Shown here in pieces: positions 49,351 to 62,132 of a stretch of DNA of 64,000 nt. The notes below the pieces were generated by a model. That model made no database searches and had not been told where the DNA came from. It saw only the letters and a program-made list of their open reading frames with translations. Made by a program: the position numbers and the translations under genes. This DNA comes from Calliopsis andreniformis. Taxonomy: Eukaryota; Arthropoda; Insecta; Hymenoptera; Andrenidae. Position 1 is the first letter of the stretch. Every line of letters starts with the position of its first letter. The stretch spans positions 558,001-622,000 of the forward strand of contig NC_135073.1 of NCBI RefSeq assembly GCF_051401765.1, in the 5' to 3' direction.

Positions 49351-49779
49351 AACAACCGCCTTTGAATGTTACTGAAGTTAAAACCATCCGCTGTTTGAAG
49401 TTTAAAGTATCGCTGTTTCAGCGGAAAAGGATCGGTTTCGTAACGTGCATATTTGCTACATCATAATATGTATAAATATCGTATCGTGCCCCGTGCTCTC
49501 ACATGCCGAGGTGGCCGCAAGGATCCCAAGGTAGATCCACGATTTTGACTTGCGATATCGATGCCCGTCAGACCACGAAAAGCATACAAAAAGCGATAGC
49601 ACGAGTATGACAATTTAGAAAACAAATTAATATAAAATCAATGCAAAAATAATACAAAAGAACATCATAATCCATAGCACATCAATCAACTCAAAATATA
49701 TTAGAAAATTCACGCAGTTGAAGAGATCAGTACAATAATCCCAGTCGTTTTTCAAAATCAAAGTCAATATATGTATGTA

Positions 49780-50060
49780 GGATGGACGAATCCCGTTGTG
49801 TGTCCGTGTGTGTATGTGTGTGTACGTGTGCGTGTGCAAACACGTATGTGGTCGCGAGGTATCGCCGAAGTCGAGCGACGCGGAAAAAAACACGCGAGGC
49901 AAAACCGTTGGAGAGGCGTTGTGTATGTGAATGTGTATGTGTCCGGGGTAGTCAGAAATCAGGAGACAGAGGACATTGTTTCTCGAGCGTCGCGAAGAAA
50001 CAGCCACGAGGTGCGAACGTTATTCCGCCGTTCCTTACATATTTTCCTTTTTAATAAACC
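49780..50060. other. GT-rich segment with AATAAA, possibly an LTR remnant
   Basis: GT-rich repeats at 49795-49840 and 49920-49940 surround GC-rich sequence containing GCGTCGCGAAGAA (49986-49998), which is also present at 48266-48278. An AATAAA follows at about 50053. The pattern could be a solo LTR. No target duplication was found. Confidence 0.3.
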
Positions 50061-50639
50061 TATATGTACATTGCCAGGTCGTTGATTTCCATTCCTTAAA
50101 AATCCTCTCACATCGTTATCCAAAAATCCTGTGCCAAAAATAAGCTGAGACGTTATACAAAGTGACTGATAATTAATGTGGTGAAACACTAAGGTAAACT
50201 AAGAAAGAAGGAACACACACACAAGCAGAATTTTGGAACGCTTTATAAGTGAAATTATGGTTTTACGCGGAACTAGGTATATGAGTTTATTCACTCCCAG
50301 CATACTGCACTCCTGAGTAAATCTATGCTCAAAGAGAACTATTGCAAGATTTTAATATTAAAAACAAACTGTGATAATGTTGTTGAGTGTGAGAAGTTGC
50401 GGATCATTAATTCATGGATCCTCTGCCGTATCGATGTTAGGTTCTAGCGAATCAGCTATGGTCATGGCAGCCTTCACGCAATTCGTCAATTCATATTCAA
50501 CTTTATATTCAACGTGTGCTCTCTCTCGTCAGTTCCTGTTTACAATGTTCCATTATTAATTTAACCACAGATCTCATATCTTCTATTACTCATCTGAATT
50601 ATCGACGGTCATTCACTTTTGAAACTGATAATATAATTT

Positions 50640-50815
50640 ACACGGGTTTTCGCACCTTTGCGAGAAACGTTTGATATAGCATTGTATAGACAACATCATA
50701 GTAGATAACGAAATATCTTGTCTATAGCACCGTATCTGCAAAATCAAGATAGCGAGATATCTCCGCAGTAGCATTGTACCTACGGCATTGTAGACCCGAG
50801 ATATCTCATCCTCCT
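50640..50815 (-). repeat. GAGATATCTC palindrome repeats ending at TTAA, piggyBac-like end
   Basis: Read on the minus strand after TTAA (about 50815), there are three diverged copies of a GAGATATCTCG palindrome alternating with TACAATGC-type words. The layout is the same as at 38110-38213. It is probably a diverged terminus of the same family. No partner end was found. Confidence 0.4.
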
Positions 50816-51369
50816 TAACGAAAGGTTTAACGTCATATTTTAATATATGCACAGAGAGCCCAATTTTAATCTATAAATGAAAATAACTGGTTAATTACAC
50901 GCTATATAAAAAATATTTCCAACAAAAATTAAATAGTTTCGGGAGTGGGGCTACTAGATGACATAGTTAATTTTTCTGTAAGTGGTTGTGTTCAGGATAA
51001 ATGAAGGTTAACTTTGGTTAACTTCGTAAGGTTAACGATTTAATTCATCATTCTAAGCCAAAAAATATTAGACCACAGATGGTAAAAAATTATTAGTTTA
51101 CAAGATATTTGACAAATATTGCAAGGTCGTATCAGTGTATTCATCTACATTTTGCGAATTGGCAAAACTTTCGAAGCAGTAAGCAGCAGTAAGTAAAAAC
51201 AAAGTCAATTACAATGTTTCTTGCCAATACATTGAATAATAAAGTACTGAACTTTAACTTTTCTAACGCACTCAAATGTTCAAATATTTAAAGATGTTGC
51301 CTTGATTGTTAATACATACTTGTATCCTGTTTTTGAAGTTGCTATACATTACTGTTAATATTTCAGGTG
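50816..51369. other. Intergenic stretch, no gene recognised
   Basis: No recognisable coding or repeat was found in this interval. Confidence 0.35.
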
Positions 51370-51735
51370 TTATACTCTGGATCTAATTCGCTCTTTCATA
51401 TCTTCCACTGTTGTCGGTTCATGATTGTAAACGTTTTCCTCGATGTAAAAAAATAAATCCATTAGCGTTACACCAGGAGATCTAGGTGACCACTCCACAG
51501 AACTTCCGCGATCAATCCAACGATGTGGATAGTGTACATTTAAAGAACTTCGCACACGTCCATTGTTATGAGGTAAAGCACCATCATGTTGATACCAATG
51601 TTTGTGGAGTGTTATTAAATCAAGATCTTCTTACAAACTAGATCTTTGATTTTCAAGGAAATCAAGGTAAATTATTCCTGTCGAGGTTCTTCGAAAGAAA
51701 TGTGGTCCTACGATATTTCCATTAATAGTGCCAGC
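51370..51735 (-). pseudogene. Tc1/mariner (IS630) transposase fragment
   Basis: One minus-strand frame, broken by a single TAA, covers the central and C-terminal parts of the catalytic domain. It reads IVGPHFFRRTSTGIIYLDFL, then the second catalytic block WYQHDGALPHN with its Asp. YPHRWIDRGSSVEWSPRSP follows, and then GVTLMDLFF where the family has DLTPLDFF. The catalytic Asp of that last block is therefore Gly. It ends with VEDMKERIRSRV and a stop. No terminal repeats were identified. It is related in type to the 57609-58788 element. Confidence 0.85.
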
Positions 51736-52645
51736 TTAAACATTTGTTGACCAACATCGTTGTCAGGTGGACCCTACGCGAGTGACGTCACGTCCTTACT
51801 CCATTACCATTCGTGACATCACATAGCTGCCCAACGGTGGCGATACTGTGTAACGAAACATCATTATAAAACTCATAAAACTATAACCTACAAGTCTTAA
51901 CCTAATATTACTAATACTGTTCATCTTGAATTTGTAAATATCGTGATCGTGGATATTGTAGCTTAGAGTAAGTAAATGTTTGTTTAGTAGAAACATTTTT
52001 TTTCTTTTTATAAAATGAATCTAAGTATGTGTAATATGAAGTAAATGTAAAAGAAATGAAAAAAGGTATTTATGTACATAATTATTCTATTAAGTCATCA
52101 ACTTTTTTTATCAATTTTATTAATATTTTCTGAAACACTTTATGTAGTATTAAGGATATGCAAAAATATAAAACCAACGTTTCAAATAGAAAAATTAATT
52201 TAATATTAACATTGTGAAAATGAAAAGAATGATACAAATAATTAAAGAGAAAAAGTACGTTTTTCCAAATTGTAGTAAATCAACAGATTTCATATCTTTA
52301 TGTAGTGCATATTGTTAATAACCTTGTTTGGGGTTTAGTAGTGTAAATAGAGAAAACGATATGAAAAATAGTAAACACGAATATATACAAAATATATACA
52401 AATATCTATAATACTTTATACCTAAATACAAATGTATAAATATATAAAAATTTATGAGCTACTTAAATTACTATCGCTTTCACACGTTTCGTCTACTAAT
52501 ATGACATTTCTAAACTCCTTCGGTACTTGTTCTTTATTATAAATGCTACTATTAAAATACTTTAGTGTATGATTAATTTTGTTGTAATTAGTGTAATCGG
52601 TGCCAGTGTTTTTAAGGTCTAATCTTATTCTGATTAAAGCAGAAA
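51736..52645. other. AT-rich stretch, no gene recognised
   Basis: Probably contains the 3' flank and end of the hAT element next to it; terminal repeats were not found. Confidence 0.35.
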
Positions 52646-54308
52646 TCTATTGTAGTCCTTAGTTTTGATTTCCGATCCTAAGGAAAAAAATCGTTCAACC
52701 TCAGCATTTGAGTGTGGCAGAGACAAGCATACTTTTGCCATTTTACAAATATTTTTAAATATTTTTTCCGCATTATAACCTATGATTTCATTCAAGTGAT
52801 GTTAAGCTTTAGAGATCCAAAATTTAACGAATTTTTCAATATCCGTTTGTGTAAATTGTAAAGACAATAAATTTTATTCATTCATTACAAAACTGGTATT
52901 AAATTTTGTTGGGAATTTTTGTCAAATACCATTTAAATAATTCTCTCTGGCGTTCGAATCCATATCTATATTATATTCTAAAGGTATTGTCAGATTAAAA
53001 AATTAGAGGCAATTTAAAAATGATTCTCTAAATGGGAATCTTTTTATTCTATCTTGAAATGCATTTTGGTAATATTTTTTACAATTTGTGTAAAATACTT
53101 CAATTTTTTCTTCTGTTTCAACATTCATTGAATGGATTCTTATTTCTTGAATAATTTCCTTGGCATCGTGGCTAATTAAAACTGAGAATAACGGAACACA
53201 ATTATTATCATCAAAACTGTCAATTTCGGGTAAATTTTCTGTTTTTGTAATCTCGCGTTTGAGGAAGTTAAAACCTAAACGTCTCAGGAATGTAAAACAT
53301 TCAGGTAGAAAACATTGTATTAAAACTTTAGAATTTTGAAATAGAGTACTAAACTGGCAAAAAATACTTAAAATACAATCCAAAAGTTGTAGATAGGTTT
53401 TGGTATATAAACAATTCGAATGGTTAAATATTTTAGTGGTTGTAAGAGAATAAAAAATATGTAACTGCCTCTGCATAATTCCATATAGTGCGATCCATTG
53501 GTTAACCATCTGGTTTTTGAAGGTTAAACGATCTTTTTTGTTTAGATATCGTCATCAAGTTTTGCGTCTCTTTTAAAAGAACTTGCTTTTTTGGACTTCT
53601 TGACAAAAAAGAATATATGGAACGCAGCACATCTTCTATATAATTGGGCAAACAATCACAGACATGGGATGCTACATGATGTACTGAGTGGCAAATGCAT
53701 GCGAAAATAGTAATGTCTCTTTGTTATCTTGCAATATTTGAGAAACAAACGAATGGTGCCTTCGTAACATGAGATTTGCGTTGTCTGTACAAACGCCAAT
53801 AACATTGCTTATAGATAAATTGATTTTTGAGCGAATGTTGAAAGTATTTGTATAAAACTTCTGTCGTCTCATCTGTTACTCTGAAATAGTCTAGTAAATA
53901 TATTTCCACTTTGTCCTGATCTATGTACCGCACTAGAATGCATAGATTTTTACAATCTGAAATATCTGTACTTTCGTCACTTGACACAGAAAATACTTTA
54001 TTTTGTAACAAACTAGTAGTTTTTTCAATGACTGCTTTATTCAGCATATTTTTTACTAAAGCTGTCATTTTTGTTCTTTTTAGACTTAAGCGTTTGATAA
54101 CATCAGAAGCCGGAGAAGCTACTTTTAGCAGTTTTACGAAATGTTTAAATGAGTGAAAGCATGGACTGTGTTCAACTAAATCTAATATCAATCGTAATTC
54201 CCCTTGTTTTACGGTGTCATTGAACCTGCAAGCAGGTAATTGTCTACTTGTGGATATTTGAACTTGTTGTTTTGCGAAATTATAATTCCTAAAATATGCA
54301 TATTTCAT
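52646..54308 (-). pseudogene. hAT transposase, broken
   Basis: The first fragment (54308-53724) has VFSVSSDESTDISDCKNLCI, the S-D-E-S-T-D block carrying the first catalytic Asp of hAT enzymes. NVIGVCTDNANLM carries the second Asp in another frame. Next comes the cysteine/histidine insertion CICHSVHHVASHVC (about 53665-53705), then WIALYGIMQRQ and the helical segment to 53003. The dimerisation region near 52740-52650 reads SLPHSNAEVERFFSLGSEIK, where hAT proteins have S-x-A-x-x-E-R-x-F-S. Several frameshifts and stops separate the pieces. An N-terminal BED finger was not seen. It resembles the hAT group that includes domesticated ZBED/SCAND3-like proteins, but the breaks argue against a working gene. 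Confidence 0.85.
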
Positions 54309-55059
54309 ATTTAATCAATTCAATGTGTTTTCTGAAAGTTAAACATTTTCACATTCACATTAATGTCGAACAGTAAAATAGTTTAACACGCTCGGAACAT
54401 CGATGTGTAATTTTTTCGAAATTGCAGATATATCATACTAACATAGCTTATACACATACCCGTGTATGATGTCACGTAGATGACTATTTTTGCTTAAAGG
54501 AAGTTATCTGAAGCCGTGTCTATACGTATACATGGTCTAAGCTTGACAGTATATTTTAAAGTCTTTGAAATCGATAAGGTCGCTCATTGTTTATAATTAC
54601 CTAGTTTTCATTCATAATTACTTTTATTACTCCTTTAGCATGTTCGATATTCTAGTTATTACTTTTCATACTATGTCAAAAACACTGCGAAGATATATTT
54701 TGTAAACAGTAATTGTTTGCTATACGAAATAATGATTTCACGAGAGAATTATTAATTATAATTTCAATTCGTTTGTTGCAACCCGTAGCATCCTGAGTTC
54801 ACATCCTATTTTCGTTATTAATTTAAACAAATACCGCACTTTGTAATTGTATCAAATAACAAACATAACAAGTTTTTCTTGTTATGTTGTAGGTACTTAA
54901 CAAGTACTGTACGGATAACTCAAACAATTTTGGCCGCAGCGATACTTTCTCACTCTCTTTTGTTCAGTGGCTTCCTTGTAAGAGAGACAGGGAGAGTGTC
55001 GGTGTAGCCACAATCGTCTGAACTGGGTGTACAAGGCAACCATAATTGTTTCTTACCCG

Positions 55060-55070
55060 TCTATAAAAGG
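55060..55070 (+). promoter_or_regulatory. Possible TATA box
   Basis: CTATAAAAGGA stands about 50-60 bp before the open frame starting at 55120, in a locally GC-richer patch. No clear initiator at the right spacing was found, so this rests on one motif. Confidence 0.25.
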
Positions 55071-56579
55071 ATACAGAAATTACAAAATACCGCGTTTGTG
55101 TGTTTCAATGTAGGATCGATTGAGTCGTGACTCGATTTTTCTAAATCGAACATACAGCAGTATAAACGAAGAGAGTCTCATTTGCGTCCTGGTTGAAGTG
55201 GAGTCGGTCAGTGATTTCAGATCCTTCGATCCGTTGTCACAGGCGACAGATCGCAGTGGAATTGCGAGCAGTAAATCGCAGAAGCAGTCAGGAACGTGTA
55301 TTTTAGAGTTTACGATCACGGAACAGCCGAACAGTGCTTCCCCACGGCGCCGAGGGTGTCAGAGTCAGGCCAATAGAACAGCTCGCTCAGACCACGTAGG
55401 TGTGCGTAACGGATGGCCGTTGGCCACGAGCAGATTTGTTTGACACCGTGCTGCGACAGCGCCTAATAAAAGATGCTAATATATCCCACGTTGTCGCTGA
55501 CTACAGAAGGCTCTGCCGTGCTTCCATAAGGACAGAAAACAGCTTTTCAAATGACTGGTTGGCAGAATTTAAGGAACATGTCATAATTTAAGGAGACCCA
55601 TTCATTCCGACTTGTAACAAAATATCGAATTTCTTGAAAATGTTACTCACTATGCTATTCTTTTTTTATTTTCGACCAGTTCAATTTTCGTCGTTGTACA
55701 AGCGGCCAATGAGACAGTAGTACAAATATGTGATACGTATTCCCATAACCGCGAATTCAAAGATAAACTACAGATGAGTATGAATTACTGAATCAAAGTT
55801 AACTTTGCTGAGGAAGTAGGAACAAAGTATTACATCGTGAATTAATTAATTTGGCGTATCATGAAAGCATTTCACTTCATTGTCTATTTTTTAACAAAGA
55901 CTTCTTGAAAATTATGGAGTAGGTTTAGGTATGTACTGATGGAAGCTGGTAAGTTGGCAAGCGAATCGGTATATTAGCAAAGAAAGTATATATTTCGCAT
56001 GCTTTGCGTGGTTCGGATGTGTCACCCTGTCTGCCTAAGAATTAATGACAAATCCCTTATCTTTTACGTATTCACACGCACTTGATTATCAAATCACAAA
56101 TACTTATGTGCTGATGCATCTGATGTCCGAATAAATGACCCATAGAAAGAAGATTTTGCTGTAACTAATCACACCCGTATTTTTTCGACTCACCATCTTA
56201 CCAGCTTATTTATACCCTTCAATTATCTTTCGCTTTGCCATATAAATTATAAATATTAAATCACCTTTGAAAATTTCATTACGAATATACAATTAATGTA
56301 TTCTAGATGTACGAATGTGAATAATATAATTATTTAAATTCTTGAAATGTTAAGTAGTCACAAGATGCGCCTTCGTTGTAATTCGTTCTGATATTTTTAG
56401 ACAGTTTTTAAAAATTTGTAAAAATTTTAGGAAGAAAATGGAAAAATGTAACATACTTAATTTAAATGTGACATATTTACACAATAGAAAAATTAATAGC
56501 CAGAACACCCAGAATATCCTAGGACTGTAAAATTAGTCATAAAAGCACGAAACTGATGCTGTGTTACGTCTGAACACAG

Positions 56580-56790
56580 TCTGCGAGGCTAAAATGCTCA
56601 TTCTCATGGATTTGTTAGATCAAGAGTTATAATTTTTTTAAGAAAAGTTGACAGCATATTGTACAATTGACAATTTAAAAAATTTAGAAAAATCCTCCAA
56701 GATATTTTTAACTATCGCTAAAGACTGCAGCATATTCAAATTTCAACAAAATCTGAAATGGTATTTTAGAAAGTGTTCGATTTCCTATAA
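56580..56790 (+). repeat. Dispersed repeat, second copy of the LINE-inserted repeat
   Basis: Similar in the same orientation to 19600-19870. Shared blocks include AAAGACT.C..CATATTCAAATTT and the preceding run of T followed by ACAATTT.AAAA words. Family not recognised. Confidence 0.6.
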
Positions 56791-58017
56791 AATACTCCAT
56801 GTGTGTGTGTACACAGGATAGGTATCGTTGTAATATAGTATCTCTCTGAAATATACTGAATTATTGTTAAGTGAGACCCATTCAAGGAGCAATAGTGGCA
56901 ATACCTTTGTAGGTACAAGCCACCCAATATCTTTGCTAGTTGGTTCAAAGCTGTATTTTATTTGGCCACATTCACCTTTTTAGCGTCTACAAGGCTTGCT
57001 AGCCCTCGTTTGGAGAGTGCTGCTCTAGAGTTCCAAAGAACCAGTACCGTTTCTAAGCCGGTCCTAAGCGCTTGATCTATCATCTAAGTACAATACTATT
57101 TCGTAAAACGACCGAGTTTCAGCAACCTAACCCAGAAAAGGCTCGCGTCTATCCCCGCGTATGGCAGGAAAAATAGAATATTTTTTCTCACTTTGACTTT
57201 TAAGTACCTACGTACGTACGCAGCCCGTGCGAAGAAGTACATTTACAAATCACGCTCCGATTTAAATCGTTATTTTCGGTATAACTCACGCCTATCCTTT
57301 CAAAGTCCAAATCCTGGAAAAAGTTCTTTTAGTCTTTTTGTTAGCTGAAGGCTAAAATTTCATCTCTCGTCAAAACTATTAGGATACGAGATTTTTCCCG
57401 TAGGTTCACTTGCATGGATGTCGTGGATTAATAAACTCTATTTACTGTTTTAAAAATAGCGCAAATATAGTGAAAGCGTGTTTTAAATTTTTGCTAATAT
57501 GGAGTTTTATTCAGGTTAAGCCTACAGTACCTCAGAACATACTACATTTTTTGTTTTGTTGCCCTATGGTATCAAAATATATTGTTTTTCAAAGTTTTCA
57601 GTTCTATACAGGGTGAATCACCTAACGTTTGCACCTCAAATATGTTCGTTGTTTTTAAAGATACGTCAAATGTCTTAAGGACGAAGTTGAATGATTCAAT
57701 GGAGCTCACACAATGTCAAAAACATTTTTGTTTTTTAGTTATTTTCTTAAAAATATCAAGGTTACCTCTAGTTTTTTAAATAGAATCACTACTTTTTAAA
57801 CATCTATAATGATAGTCCCTTTCATAAAAAATTCAATGACTACTATTATTTAAGGTCATTGAAGGTCACGGACAGAGAAAACACGTATAAGATTTAAAAT
57901 ATGAAAACGGAATACCTGTGTTTTATGAATGTTCGAACTGATAGCCGTTTACGTCGATACATTGCTGTAAATGGGCTCTGAAGGAATGTTGACATGTATA
58001 TCCGAGGTGATATTTGC

Positions 58018-58440
58018 TCATGCTGTGATGATACACTGATGCATACCTTCTACTATTATTGGAGCATTCATGTACAGGGTCTCTTTTAGTAGACCCCACA
58101 AAAAGAAATCCAGTGGATTTAAATCAGGCGAACGTGCTGACCATGAAACAGTTCCACCTCGTCCAATTAATCGATTTGGAAACCTAAAATCCAACGTTTG
58201 TCTTGCTACTCGTGCATGATGATCAGGACAGCTGTCATGTTTGTACCACATATAGAACAACATATAGTTGTTCTATACAACATATAGTTGTTCTATATGT
58301 ACCACATATAGATTGTACACATGACAGTTTTGTAAAGAGACATCTTCCAACAAAAGTGGCAGATCTTCTTGCAAAAATTGAAAATATTTTTGTCCTGTCA
58401 TCGTACCGGTAATGAAGTCTGGCCTAATTACTTTGTCGTT
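58018..58440 (-). pseudogene. Transposase remnant in the 1.2-kb mariner-type element
   Basis: The upstream piece reads PDFITGTMTGQKYFQFLQED and ends near 58312. After a 56-bp duplication the frame resumes with MWYKHDSCPDHHARVA, containing the second catalytic Asp. GRGGTVSWSARSPDLNPLDF, with the last catalytic block intact, and LLKETLYMNAPIIVEGM follow. It ends with a stop at 58018. The N-terminal DNA-binding part and the first catalytic residue are missing. The 56-bp insertion is not a multiple of three and shifts the frame. Confidence 0.85.
58243..58311 (+). repeat. Small tandem duplication inside the transposase remnant
   Basis: Two perfect 20-bp copies of CAACATATAGTTGTTCTATA (58258-58277 and 58278-58297) are bracketed by two copies of GTACCACATATAG (58243-58255 and 58299-58311). 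The bracket spacing is 56 bp. The unit itself is partly palindromic (AACATATAGTTGTT). Confidence 0.85.
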
Positions 58441-58788
58441 CAGAATATCTTGATATGTTTACAAGCCTCGCTCGTGATAAACATATTTTGCTTTCATATT
58501 TTAAATCTTGTACATTGTCTCTGTCCGTAATCGTTAATGACCTTGAATAATTATACTCACTGAATTCCTAGTGAAAGGGAATATCATTGTAGGTGTTTAG
58601 AAAGGTGTAATTCCATTTTAAAAAATGAAGCTGATCTTGATATCTGTAAAAATATGGCAGGGAAAACAAAATTGTTTTTGGCATTGTATGAGCTCTATTG
58701 AACCATTCAATTTTCTCCTTGAGACATTCGACATATTTTAAAAAATGACAAAGATATTTGAGGTGCAAGCGTTAGGTGACTCACCCTG

Positions 58789-61700
58789 TATAAACCAATA
58801 TACATATAGTTGTAAGAAAAATAATGAGGGATCGACTGCCATACGACGCGCAACGCAAACGCGTGGTGGATCGGTACTAGTTCCAAGATATGTATTTGCT
58901 TTTTCTGTATGTATCAATATTCCTGTCTTAACAGAGCATAATACAATGTAAGATATACATTATGCTATGTCACTCGGGAAGAAATTACCTTTTAAATAGT
59001 GAACTAATTTTCGAAATCAGTGCAAAAGTTTCAGAATTTAGTATCTCTGAAAAACCAAAGCTTTACTTCTTTATATGCATAATAGTACAGATGCAGGTAT
59101 ATGTAAATATAAATATAGATATAAGTTTGTTTAAAATCGTATGTGTTAAATCTTGGCTAGACGTGATACTGTACGTTTGTACTATGTTGTAACGAAGTCT
59201 TACTTTGTTAGTCCGCGTATGCATGTTACATTCGCTGAAATATATTTGTTTAAAATCGTTGTTCGCCTCTTATCCGGACTCCAACATTATGTCTTCAAAC
59301 AATTTTAATATCTGTAATACTTTAGCAGTCAGTATACGTAAAACGTTCAAACATTTAACGGTCAAATATACGTATGTCTATCATCTATTGTTAATTGTTA
59401 ATGAAGATAGTTATTGTTGTTAATAACTAATCAACATCATTTAATCATGTTTCGTAAAATTAAGTTAACATATGGGAAGTAAATGACCTAATAGAAGCTT
59501 TTTAATCCCGCATAAATATGAGAGATAATCTAGTCCACGAATGTCCAGGATTGGTTTGATCTCATGTTATGAACTCGTACCTCCGTACAAGCCAGTGTGT
59601 GCTACATTGAAATCCCACAAAGTCACTGAACATCGAACACCATAGTTTATAGTCGAGAGGAACTGAGTAATAAATTCAGGCGATAACCGCTGTCACAAGC
59701 GTTCCTATTGCAAAGATCCGCAAAGAACCTCTGTCGCGTACCACCTAATCCCTAACTTGTGTCTTCTTACATGTGTTGTACATACATCTATTTTTTGCTC
59801 TTTTTGTACGTATTTAGTATTCTTGAATGCGATACTTAGATCAAATACTACGTCTTTTGCAACTTCCCTTTAATTTAAAGACATATATAAAATTTCATGT
59901 ATCGAAAGCAGTTATTAATTTATAAGTTTTAGCAGCGTAGTTGCAATATCTTCATAATTCTAGTTGGAAGTTGGAAGTCTCATGCGCTCGCTTGAAACAC
60001 CTATGTTTTGCGACACACTCAATTATGCGATTAGTTCGAATTTTTAATTTATAGCTAACAAAAAGGCGAGTCCAAAAATATAACGCTCTTTAACGCTTAT
60101 TACCCGAAGCCATATGTTTATAACCCAACATCATTTAAATAAAGACAGAAGATCCACGAAAACGAAGTGGACAAAGTATAATTCAAATGTATTTATTTCT
60201 TCCAAACGCACTGAAATAATTTTACGTATAACTATATTACAAATCTAATGCGTAGAATAGTCCAAATATATAAGAAACAAAACAAATTCAGCGTTTAATT
60301 TTCAAGGTTTCAGTTTTATGAATATTAACTCTAAAAATTTATCAAGATTTTATTATTAAAACATTTGATTTATTAATTATAGTAATTACTACTCACATCT
60401 ATATTTACGCTACAATTGGCAACGTTTACACTGTTGTTACTTAATCAATGCAGTGAATAAAAATAAATTCAATAAAATGCTTATACAAGAATAAATAAGA
60501 AATATGACAAAGGAAAAGTATCAGAACGATTAAAACTTTGACAAATATTGTCAAAATTGATAAATCATTTAAGAAAGTACTTTAGAATTCGGTTCAAAAA
60601 TTTGGAAAATACCTGTGACAATGAAAGTAACAATTCTTGCAGATAGTGATAAACGAGTAGAATTCTGTTAATCTTTCATTTGACAATTTGCAGAGATTGA
60701 AACATTCGTTTCAGTTTGTCAAAAATGGTATTCAGCTACCACATTTTTCAAAGACCCTCTTTTTTTCTGACAATAGACATGGAATTTCAGATTTAGTCGA
60801 CAGTCCGTGTCGGCCGAGCAGTGAAACCGGCCAGTGTGCGCACCTGTTCTTATTGCTGCGGAAAATTATAGTCATAAATCTTTATCGTTGAGAGATTTCG
60901 GAGATTTTTACACGATTGGGTCAAATTTTGATTACTTATTTTCAAAAACTTGTGCTTCCCTGTCGTCCTGAGAAAGAGGTCTTCTCCACCACCACAATAT
61001 GAGAAAACTAAACTTGTTTCTCTTCCCTTAGGGTTAAACCAATCAAAACAGTTTTTTCCCGGAACGCGTTTAAATAAGATTCTCCGATAAGCAAACAGTG
61101 CTAAGCTTCGAGTTTCTTGAATTTTTGCTTAGCGACAGACACTCACGAGCAATAAAACGAATAGGAATAAACAAGTCCTTACAGTTAGACAATATCTACA
61201 TTTAGATATTTCAGAATTAATTAATTACTCTACATTAATTTTGCAAGCTATGTGTTTGTGCGCGCCATGATTGTTTCTTACGTCATGCATCCGATAAGTA
61301 AGAAAAGCGAAAACTGTTTTTTTTCATATTGAATTACTTAAAAACATTGAAAATGCTGATACAATTAAATTTAATTTTGTGTGCTCGCATACAACACTAA
61401 AAACACTTCACCCAAATTTCTCCCTCTATATCTTCAGAACTAAATCGCTTGTAAAACATGTAACTCACTATTGTGTCATCTGGGTATTCCATTTGATGAA
61501 TTTGAAAGTTTTAGCCTGCATTTAGGTAATTTGATCAACGCCGCTTAGATCAGCGTCAGCCATTACTACGCGATGATAGTTTTTATAAGAAATTATGTTA
61601 AAACAGACTTAATATCAACAATATAATGTTTCTAGTAGTAACTCTTACTTCAACAGATTATTGTTTAATAAATGATACAACTATGCCTGTACAAGATTTT

Positions 61701-62132
61701 ACGATCGTGAAATTCATAACAATGACACGGCTTACATCAAAGCACGTTAAAACAATAAATGACGATTAGGGAAGAATAGAAACAAAAGTAACATATTTTA
61801 CATTTGACCCAGTTGCCAATTACCTTTTAAAGATTAGTCTATTACGCTTTAGCCTCACGTGATAAATAGTCAAAGAGATATGGCAGTTTCTGCAGTTATT
61901 GTTATTGTCACTTTCATCGTGAAGGATAAGGACAAAAGTAACTTACTGCGGGAACAAACGCAACACGACTTGTTTTGTAAAAGATTAAGTAAAAACATTT
62001 TGTGACTGCAAATTAGTGTTTCTTATTATAAAAAATGATAGAAATGTGCATTTAAGTAAAGATGTTTTAAAGAATGATGAAAAGAAATATGTATATTTTA
62101 AATAACAAAAGATAAAAAGCATAACCAATTAC
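58789..62132. other. Intergenic stretch, no gene recognised
   Basis: AT-rich with short frames that have no recognisable motifs. A slightly GC-richer patch at 59560-59760 and another at 60790-60860 show nothing identifiable. Confidence 0.4.

Larger units (their letters stand above)
54309..57608. other. Intergenic stretch, possible transcript start near 55.1 kb
   Basis: A 107-codon plus-strand frame (55120-55443) follows a TATA-like motif but has no recognisable domain. From 55945 to 56205 a pair of diverged inverted segments (AAGCTGGTAAGTTGG and, inverted, AAGCTGGTAAGATGG) may mark another MITE. The rest is AT-rich with no recognisable gene. Confidence 0.35.
57609..58788 (-). mobile_element. 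Tc1/mariner-type element with about 300-bp inverted repeats
   Basis: TA lies at both borders (57607-57608 and 58789-58790). The outer 35 bp, CAGGGTGAATCACCTAACG onward, match the other end with two differences, and similarity continues for about 300 bp (57609-57905 against 58490-58788) down to an ACAAGATTTAAAATATGAAA-like block. Only about 580 bp lie between the arms, too little for a full transposase of roughly 340 residues, so this is an internally deleted copy. Long inverted repeats with a transposase piece suggest it was mobilised by a full-length relative. Confidence 0.9.

Noticed and set aside
52646..54308. Domesticated host gene of the ZBED/SCAND3 type
   Set aside because: Several frameshifts and in-frame stops separate the conserved blocks, so an expressed single protein is not supported.
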